From positions 42,523-106,522 of the forward strand of contig LAZY01000066.1 in assembly GCA_001013295.1 (NCBI GenBank): 64,000 nucleotides of DNA, written 5' to 3'. Shown piece by piece: positions 49,996-57,800 of this stretch (position 1 is its first letter; every line of letters begins with the position of its first letter). The translations under genes and the position numbers were made by a program. Origin of the DNA: Chryseobacterium indologenes (GTDB lineage Bacteria; Bacteroidota; Bacteroidia; Flavobacteriales; Weeksellaceae). The notes under the pieces are model-generated. The model saw only the letters and a list, made by a program, of their open reading frames with translations. It was not told where the DNA came from and did not search any database.

Positions 49996-50857
49996 TTTCA
50001 AAGTTGCGCTTGTATTCCTTATAGGATTTATGCTTGCAAGCTGCAAAAAAGAGGAGAAATCTCCTTCTTATCATAAAGGTAATCTTACGATTTTTACGGA
50101 TGAATCCTTTCAAAGCGTTACAGAAGCATTAGCGGACGGGTATATGATGAATTATCCGGAAACCCACATCAAAGTGGAAACAAAAAAAGAAGACTTAGGT
50201 TTTCTTGATTTGCTGAACGGAAATGCCAAAATTGTGGTGATGTCCCGAAATCTTAATCCCGACGAAATAAAGACATTTGAAGCAAGAACCGACCTTAAAT
50301 TTCTCCCTGCTAAATTTGCAGCGGATGCAGTCGTTTTTGTAGTGCCTAAAAACTCTTCAAAGGAAAGTATTTCAATGGAAGAAATAAGCAGTGGTCTTTT
50401 ATCAGATAAAAAAGAATTTATTTTTGACGGAACCAATTCCAGTAATCTGAATTTTGTTGCTGAAAAACTGAAAAAACAGCCGAAAGACCTTCAATTTTCC
50501 ATTATCCCGGGAAATAAGCAGATCATAGAGGAATTAGGAAAATACCCAGATAAAATAGGGGTTATAGGGCTTAATACTTTCAGCCGTCCTTATGATAAAA
50601 CTTCAGAAGAACTTAGAAATATGGTAAAAGTACTTCCTGTTGTAGACAAAGGAGTTTCATATAACGCAGATCATGCAGGTCTTAGCACAATGAAATATCC
50701 TTTTACAAGGGTTCTCTATTTTCTTGCAAATGAGGGTAACTTCAATATTGCCAATGGGTTTATGAGATTTTCATGTACCCATTTAGGACAGAAAATTGTT
50801 CAGAAAGAAGGATTACAGCCTTATAATATCTACAAGAGAGAAGTGCAAATGCGTTAA
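49985..50857 (+). CDS. PstS-like substrate-binding lipoprotein
   Basis: ATG at 49985 (MKNSFKVALVFLIGFMLASCKK, lipobox LASC) is chosen; the frame continues upstream into the membrane-protein gene. The 290-residue protein has the periplasmic binding fold of PstS-type proteins (PBP_like_2): LTIFTDESFQSVTEALADGY, IVVMSRNLNPDEIK, FDGTNSSNLNFV and YPFTRVLYF. No ABC permease or PhoU gene is near. Placed behind the Ton genes, it may bring phosphate or another anion into a Ton-linked route, or act as sensor. Ligand not certain. Confidence 0.8.
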   Translation: MKNSFKVALVFLIGFMLASCKKEEKSPSYHKGNLTIFTDESFQSVTEALADGYMMNYPETHIKVETKKEDLGFLDLLNGNAKIVVMSRNLNPDEIKTFEARTDLKFLPAKFAADAVVFVVPKNSSKESISMEEISSGLLSDKKEFIFDGTNSSNLNFVAEKLKKQPKDLQFSIIPGNKQIIEELGKYPDKIGVIGLNTFSRPYDKTSEELRNMVKVLPVVDKGVSYNADHAGLSTMKYPFTRVLYFLANEGNFNIANGFMRFSCTHLGQKIVQKEGLQPYNIYKREVQMR

Positions 50858-50948
50858 AAATTATTAAACTCACAATTTCCCCCTATATAAAATAGTATTT
50901 TGGTCTGAAAATTGTGTAGAATATAACTCAATTATTAGAAAATATAAA

Positions 50949-52601
50949 ATGAAAGATATAATGAATATGAATGTAAAGAAGATTGCCTTTGGAGCAGCCG
51001 TGGTATTTTTTACCGGTTTTGCCTCTGCACAGACATTGCAGGATGGTATTAACAGTATAGACAGTGATAAATTTGCACAGGCAAAAACCAACTTCACTGA
51101 AATGATCGCTAAAGAGCCTACTGCTGAAAACTACTTCTATTTAGGGAATACTTTCTTAAAGCAAGGAGAGCCTGATTATGCAAAGGCAACTGAAAGCTTC
51201 AACAAAGGATTGGCTGCTGACAGCAAAAGCTACCTTAACAAAATCGGTCTTGCGGCCGTTAAATTAGGTAAAGGAGATAAAAATGCAGTTGCTGAGATTC
51301 AAAAAGTAGTTGCTGATTCAAAAGAAAAAGACGCTGAAGTTTTATTCAGAGCTGCTGAAGCACTAACGTTATTCGAAAAGAACAGTTCTCCTGATATTGC
51401 TATTCAGTTCCTTACTAAAGCTATTGAAAAAGCTGAGAAGAAAGGAGTTCCTGCTCATTACTATTATACCTTAGGAGATGCCTACAGATTGAAAAGAGCT
51501 CCGGGGGAGGCGATGTCTGCCTATGACAAAGCATTACCTTTAGCTAAAAATAAAGCTTCCGTTTATACGAGAATGGCTACTTTATGGATGGCTGCACAAG
51601 TATGGCAAAAAGCAAAAGAAAGTGTTGATAAAGCGATTGCTGTAGACCCTACTTATGCTCCGGCATATAAAGCATTGGCAGGTTATGACATCAGATACCA
51701 GCAAAATGCAAAAGCTACACAGGATCTTATTAACTATACAAAATACGCTGACGAAGATCCATATACTCAGTTAGAAATTGCAAAACTATATTTCACTAAT
51801 GAAGATTACGCAAATTCTAAAATGGTATTGGATAAGATTTTCGATAAAATCGATGACCCGATTAAGTTTAAGCTAAGAGCTTACAATGCTTATGCAGACA
51901 GAAACTACGCTGATGCAAAGCAAAATATGGATACTTTCGTTTCTCAGGCGGAGAAAACAAGAGTATTGCCTGCTGACCAAGGTTTACAAGGGCTTATCGC
52001 TGCAGGATTAGCAAAAGATGAAAAAGATGCTGCTAAAAAATCTGCTTTAATGACTGAAGCTCAGCAGAAAGTTGCGATTGCAAAAGCTGCGAAAGATGAA
52101 ACAATGAAGTGGGATTTAGAATTAGCTAACATCGCCGGAGGTGGTGGGGCTTCTCAGGCTGAAGCTGATAAGGGACCTACTAACCCTACCATTGAAGGAT
52201 TGAAGAAGCAGGTTGCTGCTAATGCTCAGGACTCTGATGCATTATTTAAGTTAGCGACAGCTTATCAGGATGTTAAAAACTGGAACGGTGCAATTCTTAC
52301 ATGGCAGAAAATGTCAGCACTTCTTCCTGATTGGGCTCCGGCATATTACAGCCAGGGGTATTCTTACCAGCAGGCAGGAAATAATGATGCTGCAAAATTG
52401 GCTTACGAAAAATTCATCAGCACAGTAAAACCAGCTGATCAGGAGGCTAACAAGCAGACTCTTGCTTATGCTTATTTTGCTGTAGCTTATATGAGCAAAG
52501 ATTCAGATGTGGCAAAAGCAAAAGACTATGTTGCAAAATCTTTACAGCTAGATCCTACTTATCAGGATGCTGTAAAATTGAATGCAGAGATCAACAAGTA
52601 A
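50949..52601 (+). CDS. Tetratricopeptide-repeat protein, periplasmic
   Basis: The frame begins at ATG 50949; ATG 50961 or 50967 (MNVKKIAFGAAVVFFTGFASAQ, the signal peptide) may be the real start. A protein of about 550 residues consisting of TPR repeats: AENYFYLGNTFLKQG, AHYYYTLGDAYRLK, AEYAPAYKALAGYD-like, APAYYSQGYSYQQAGN, YQDAVKLNAEINK. Periplasmic scaffold; it follows the PstS-like gene by 91 bases and ends at a terminator. It probably acts with the Ton module. Partners unknown. Confidence 0.8.
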   Translation: MKDIMNMNVKKIAFGAAVVFFTGFASAQTLQDGINSIDSDKFAQAKTNFTEMIAKEPTAENYFYLGNTFLKQGEPDYAKATESFNKGLAADSKSYLNKIGLAAVKLGKGDKNAVAEIQKVVADSKEKDAEVLFRAAEALTLFEKNSSPDIAIQFLTKAIEKAEKKGVPAHYYYTLGDAYRLKRAPGEAMSAYDKALPLAKNKASVYTRMATLWMAAQVWQKAKESVDKAIAVDPTYAPAYKALAGYDIRYQQNAKATQDLINYTKYADEDPYTQLEIAKLYFTNEDYANSKMVLDKIFDKIDDPIKFKLRAYNAYADRNYADAKQNMDTFVSQAEKTRVLPADQGLQGLIAAGLAKDEKDAAKKSALMTEAQQKVAIAKAAKDETMKWDLELANIAGGGGASQAEADKGPTNPTIEGLKKQVAANAQDSDALFKLATAYQDVKNWNGAILTWQKMSALLPDWAPAYYSQGYSYQQAGNNDAAKLAYEKFISTVKPADQEANKQTLAYAYFAVAYMSKDSDVAKAKDYVAKSLQLDPTYQDAVKLNAEINK

Positions 52602-52625
52602 TTTAAAATTTAAATTATAGATATT

Positions 52626-52660
52626 AAAACTTCCCATACGTAATGTTTGGGAAGTTTTTA
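52626..52660 (+). terminator. Terminator of the TPR gene
   Basis: An 11-bp stem (52626-52636 with 52648-52658) with an 11-base loop and T-run. The -33 box of the next promoter (TTTG 52646-52649) lies in its loop and 3' arm. Confidence 0.75.
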
Positions 52661-52678
52661 TTTTAAACCTTATCTTTG
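52646..52678 (+). promoter_or_regulatory. bshB1 promoter (TTTG-N21-TATCTTTG), apparently leaderless
   Basis: TTTG (52646-52649) and TATCTTTG (52671-52678) are separated by 21 bases. The ATG at 52685 is 7 bases beyond the box, so the transcript should start within 1-2 bases of the start codon. Confidence 0.7.
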
Positions 52679-52684
52679 AAATAT

Positions 52685-53404
52685 ATGAAAACAGATATAC
52701 TTGCTTTTGGAGCACATCCTGATGATGTAGAGCTGGGGTGTGGCGGAACTATTGCTAAAATGGTTTCTGAAGGAAAAAAATGCGTGGTAGTAGATCTTAC
52801 AAGAGGAGAACTGGGTACCAGAGGTACAGATGAAACCAGAAAAGCAGAAGCGGCAGACGCTGCGAAAATCTTGGGGCTTTCTGCAAGAGAGAACCTGGGA
52901 ATGAAAGATGGCTTTCTGGTGAATTCCGAAGAATACCAAATGAGGATCGTAAAAATGATCCGCAAATACAGGCCGGAAATCGTCTTAGCCAATGCAATTG
53001 ATGATAGACATCCAGACCATGCAAAAGGAGCGAAATTAGTGTCAGATGCGTGCTTTTTGTCCGGACTAAGAAAAATTGAGACGGTAGAAGAGGGAGAAGC
53101 TCAGGAAGTGTGGAGACCAAAGCATATTTTCCATTATATTCAGTGGAAAGATATAAAACCGGAATTCGTTATTGACATTTCAGAATTCCTGGATAAGAAA
53201 ATTGCCTCATGTATGGCTTATAGAACTCAATTTTATGACCCAACTTCTAAAGAACCTGAGACTCCGATTACCACAAAAGACTTTTTTGAGAGCTTAACTT
53301 ACCGTGCTCAGGATTTAGGACGGTTATCCGGAGTTGCTTACGCTGAGGGCTTTACGTCTGAAAGATTAATTTCTTTGAAAAATTTTGATGGAATTGTTTG
53401 GTAG
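52685..53404 (+). CDS. bshB1: Bacillithiol biosynthesis deacetylase BshB1
   Basis: ATG at 52685 (MKTDILAFGAHPDDVELGCGG) is chosen; the alternative TTG at 52676 lies inside the -7 box. The 239-residue PIG-L/LmbE zinc hydrolase has AHPDDVE (10-16) and HPDH (109-112) as metal ligands. BshB1-typical features: LTRGELGTRGT and the conserved YRTQFYDP and FESLTYRAQDLGR segments. It deacetylates GlcNAc-malate in bacillithiol synthesis. Single gene behind a leaderless-type promoter. Confidence 0.92.
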   Translation: MKTDILAFGAHPDDVELGCGGTIAKMVSEGKKCVVVDLTRGELGTRGTDETRKAEAADAAKILGLSARENLGMKDGFLVNSEEYQMRIVKMIRKYRPEIVLANAIDDRHPDHAKGAKLVSDACFLSGLRKIETVEEGEAQEVWRPKHIFHYIQWKDIKPEFVIDISEFLDKKIASCMAYRTQFYDPTSKEPETPITTKDFFESLTYRAQDLGRLSGVAYAEGFTSERLISLKNFDGIVW

Positions 53405-53426
53405 TTGAGGAAATTGTCCTATATTT
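53397..53426 (+). promoter_or_regulatory. tRNA-His promoter (TTTG-N18-TATATTTG)
   Basis: TTTG (53397-53400), inside the last bshB1 codons, and TATATTTG (53419-53426) have an 18-base spacer; the tRNA begins 13 bases later. Confidence 0.75.
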
Positions 53427-53439
53427 GCACTCAGAAAAC

Positions 53440-53513
<74 letters not shown>

Positions 53514-53519
53514 CCAAAG

Positions 53520-53550
53520 AAAGTACACTTTTTGAAAGTGTACTTTTTTA
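53520..53550 (+). terminator. Terminator of tRNA-His
   Basis: A 12-bp stem (53520-53531 with 53535-53546), perfect, loop TTG, ending in a T-run. Confidence 0.85.
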
Positions 53551-53759
53551 TTTTATACCATTTCAAATGGAAAATGATCTCCAGTTTCCTTATTCCTAGG
53601 TGAAACTTTTTCTTCTCATTCATCCATATTTTTCACAATAGCACTTAAAAATGGTTTCTTTCATGGGATTTAAGGAAGAGGAAAAATATATTTATATTTG
53701 AGTAACCAAGTCATGAGAAATAGTTCTCTATAATTCACTTAGAATCAAAACTAATTATT

Positions 53760-54127
53760 ATGAAAAACTTTTTTACAGTTCTTATTTTGTATTGCTTGCT
53801 GTAAAATCGTATTCTCAGTCGATTCCCCAATCCTACTACAAAAATGTATTTGATCACAAGGGTTTTTCCACATGGAACGGTAACTCAACCAGTTCGGATC
53901 AGCTTGAGTTTTCCTGGGGATTGCCGGCCCATATGGAAGCATTGTTATTGATGTATGAAAAAACAAAAGATAGAATATATGCTAACACGTTAATAAGGTG
54001 TATAGGAAATACCGTTGACAGAAGGGATGATCTTAGAAAATTAGGGGCAAATTTAGATTCTATTTTTGATTATAGAGGAATTTCAGGTGCTGCGTGGTCA
54101 AACATCCATTATCATGAAGTACTATAA
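53760..54127 (+). pseudogene. Broken, truncated secreted-protein gene
   Basis: ATG at 53760 opens a signal peptide (MKNFFTVLILYCLL) that meets a stop after 14 codons. From 53792 another frame (shifted by one lost base or equivalent) continues naturally as LAVKSYSQSIPQSYYKN..., then FSTWNGNSTSSDQLEFSWG, LPAHMEALLLMYEKTKD and ISGAAWSNIHYHE before a stop at 54127. The pattern looks like the N-terminal quarter of an (alpha/alpha)-type secreted glycan-active protein; the rest is gone. Two lesions, frameshift and loss of the 3' part, indicate a pseudogene. Confidence 0.65.
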
Positions 54128-54178
54128 CTTCTATTAAAATAGAGAACCAATAAAAAATAGCATATTATTCAATAGAAG

Positions 54179-54222
54179 CGGGCTTTAGCCCGTTTTTTTA
54201 TGCCATTAGAACGGCTTTAGCC
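54179..54222. repeat. REP-like pair of GGCTTTAGCC cores
   Basis: GCGGGCTTTAGCCCG (54179-54193; arms CGGGCT/AGCCCG) followed by a T-run, and a second related core ACGGCTTTAGCCT at 54210-54222. Such paired palindromes are typical dispersed elements in this group. It may terminate leftover transcription from the pseudogene. Confidence 0.6.
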
Positions 54223-54365
54223 TAAATTTTATCGGTCTGATCATCCTAAAATCTACCATTGAATATACTTTGCCAAACTTCTTTATTGATATTCGTCATA
54301 AAATCTCAGATTGATCCAATAGCACTGGAAAATTTCATTATCTTTAGTCCACACTAAGTTCACAT

Positions 54366-54800
54366 ATGGAAATAAAGGTCACTGTAAAGCAGTTGGGGAA
54401 GAAACACCCTGTTCTTTCAGAACAAAAAATAGAAATCGCATACGAAGATTCCAATATCTCATTAGAAAATTTATTAGAGCTCATTGTTCAGCAGCAGGTG
54501 GATGCATTTAATGCAAAATCCTTTGAACTGGAAGATGAAGATTACGCCAAAATTCCTCAGGAGAGCTATCTGAATATCCTCACAGATACCGGTAAAGTAG
54601 GCTTTGGGAGTATTTATAATCTAAAAAAAGCAGATGTCCAAAAAGCTCAGGAGAATGCAATACAGGCTTTTGAGGACGGGATGTTTGCGGTATTCTACAA
54701 TGACGAACAGCTTGAAGACCTTACCCAAACCATAGATCTGAACCTACAACACCCATTTACCTTTATCAGGCTTACTTTTCTCGCAGGAAGCTATTGGTAA
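54366..54800 (+). CDS. Conserved hypothetical protein paired with the DUF4132 protein
   Basis: A 144-residue acidic protein: strand-like MEIKVTVKQLGKKHPVLSEQKIEIAYE, a helix-rich middle with SLENLLELIVQQQVDAFN and ADVQKAQENAIQAFEDGMFAVFYND, and a conserved-looking end HPFTFIRLTFLAGSYW. The first half is compatible with a beta-grasp-like fold, but that is a guess. It precedes the DUF4132 gene by 26 bases on the same strand, so the two form an operon. Function unknown. Confidence 0.65.
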   Translation: MEIKVTVKQLGKKHPVLSEQKIEIAYEDSNISLENLLELIVQQQVDAFNAKSFELEDEDYAKIPQESYLNILTDTGKVGFGSIYNLKKADVQKAQENAIQAFEDGMFAVFYNDEQLEDLTQTIDLNLQHPFTFIRLTFLAGSYW

Positions 54801-54826
54801 TTCAATGATACTAACAATTTAAAAAC

Positions 54827-57800
54827 ATGGAAATTACAAAAAAATTAGAATCGAAAAAACTTGTAAAGAATTTTTACGAAAAATTAAGGAAAGATCTGCT
54901 GGAGCATTCGGAGCAGGAAATCCCTTCGCAGCTTTTTCCGGATAGACCTATTCTTAAAAAAGAAGTAGCAGAATTAGGGAAGTTGCTGAAAGGCAAAGCC
55001 AATTATTTTGAAAGAGTAAATCTAGGTTCTAAAGATGCTGAAAAGCTAAAAGAATATATTAAACCTAATATCTGGGACGATCCGGACTATTTTAATCTGT
55101 TGATTTATTTATTTGGAGAAAATGCAGAACTGGTAAAATATGCATGGAATAGGATGCCTTACAAAATGTATCAGACCGGTTACTCCAGACGATCATTCAG
55201 AGCTCCATATCATGAGTATTATGTAGCACTCAATCAGATCAATTTTATCAGAGAATTAATGATATTCCCTTACATCTATTCTTATAACGGGAATGAGAGC
55301 TTTGACCTGACATTGGAAGAGCAGATTATTTATGATAATGAATTAACCCATAATTCAAGTCATTTTTATATTTGGTCAGCGGCGATAGATACAGGAAATA
55401 CGGCCATCTATCAATTGATCGAAGATATTATATTCAACAAACATCCTGAAGGGAAAGTCTCTCTGAATATTATTAAAGCTTTACTCAATAGTGAGCAGAA
55501 GAAATGTTGGGAGCTTGTGGAAAAACTTTTGCTGGCTGCTCAACGGCAGGAAGGTTTACGCCAGACCATACTGGAAGCTTTGGATGAAACAAGTATAGAG
55601 GCATTGGAATATATGACCAAGGTCATTATTGAGCAAAAACTTACCCGTTTTTCATCCGTAGTAAGAGCAATAGATACCTGGACCGGTTTAGGCTGGGAAG
55701 CTGAGAAAGAATCTGTAGTAAAAAATATTCTGTCATTGGCAGATCGTTACTTTAAGAATCCGGAAGAAATTCCGGGAGCTATGAAAAGTAAGAATAATAA
55801 TGAAGTGTATATGGCACTTTGGGTGCAGGGAGTATGGGACGTTCAGAAAACAGTTCCTTACCTTCATGAGCTTTTTGATAAAGGAGATGTGGAAAAGAAA
55901 TGCCTGGCGATCAAGTTTGCGATAGAGACGGCAGATCCGTACATTCAGACGCCATTGTATTATAAAGCAGTTTTGGAGGGTAATATTCAGGTGCTGGCTT
56001 TCGCCGGATACTCTATGTCTGCCTTGTTAGGAGCTAACACAGATTCTAAATTCTATATCAATAACCCGGACTACCCGGACTTCTTTGAAAAACTGCATGC
56101 ACTGACACTGAAAACAGAAGTAAAAGAGAAAAAATTTGAAGGGAAAATATTCTCCTGGCTGAATGCCACTTTTAAGAAAAGCGATCTGTATGCTTCCATG
56201 TTTTATCTGGTGGGAGAAGATCACCATAAACGGGATATTGTTCTGTCATATTTTGACCAGTTTGATCTTTCATTGCGGGAGCTGCTTACAAGAAATATTT
56301 TAGGAGAATTTTACTGTTATTCACTGTCCTACGGATTGGGAAAAAAGAATAAAAAAGCCACCGCTTTCCAGAAAGAATTCGCTTTTAAAATTTTAAAAGA
56401 CAGGGGAGAGGCTTTGACCGCTTCGGGAATCAATGTTTTGATGCAGGATCCTTTAAGTAAAGAAGAAGTAATAGCCTTCTTTGATCTCTTCAAAAGAAAA
56501 GGAGGTGTGCTTCGTAAAAAGCTTATAGAACTGGTGATCGCGCAGGAAGATGGTGTTATTACCCCATTAGTTGATGAACTGATAGGAAAAGGTGATCTGG
56601 AGCAGCGTGCCGCATCATTAGATATTATGCTTCAGCTTCAGAAGGATAAAAGAGTTTCTTCTCAGATTACCGGTTGGACACAATTGTATTCGGAAAGATC
56701 CAAAATATCGGGAAGAGAGCAAGGTTTGCTGGATCAGATTAATCCATCAGGGAACCAAGCCATACTTTCCGAAGAAAACGGATATGGTTTTTATAATCCT
56801 GCGGTCATTTCAAAATATGAACTGCCAAAAGTAGAAAAAGATTCAGTATATGCTCAGGCTACTAAAAATGATAAATATGGATTCACAAAACCTATTGAAC
56901 ATATCAAAGCTGAACTCAATAAACTCAATGATCTGTTTCTGCAAAATAAAGATTATGAATATGAGTCGGAAGACTGGAATAATGCTGTAACAACAGTCCT
57001 GATGGGGAATGAATTCAGCCAGATAAAGAGAAATACGGAAGGTTTCACACCTGAACAACTGGCAGAAAACTATCCGTTGCATGAGGTTTGGGAACAATGG
57101 TATACAGATTCAGGATGGCAGCCAAGAGATTTATTTCTGGTAACCTTCATTGAGAACTGCGATCGAAAAAAATTCAGAGACTTTCTGGAGGGCTATGTGT
57201 TTTATCATAAAGATAGCATACCTAATCCAATAAAGGGTGGATATTATTGGAATAATCCGATCCATTCTATTCTGTATTCATTACAATATAAATTTGTATT
57301 CGAAGAAAAAACAGATTTTTTAATAGAGGCATGCAGTACATTATTTGCCAATCTTCCCGAAGATATTATCAACTATAAAGGAAAAGATAATAAAGACTAT
57401 TACTATCAGAATAATAGAGGGAATGGCTGGCAGGAGCTGGGCTTTTTTGATGTGTTTTTAAGAGGTATCCCTTTAAAAAAACTTACAGATGAACAGCATC
57501 GTAAGCAATGGAACTTATACCGATGGATGCAGTACAATGGGCTGGAGGAATCTGTAGAGGTTACTGTTCCGCCTTTCTATTTATTTTGTAAAGCTTACGA
57601 ACTGAATATCATTACCAAAGAAGAGCTTTACGAAGGAATCCTTACTGCTGATTCAGCGATCAGGGATCTTACAAGAGGTAAATCAATCAATAGCAATGAA
57701 AACATTCTCGAAGAATTTCCTTTTCTAAAACCTATGATTGATGAAATACGGGATAAATTCCTTGATGTAGAACTCATTCGTGGGGACGCCAACACCGCGG

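Noticed and set aside
52676..52684. TTG at 52676 as start of bshB1
   Set aside because: It lies inside the TATCTTTG promoter box; the ATG at 52685 begins exactly at the conserved N-terminus.
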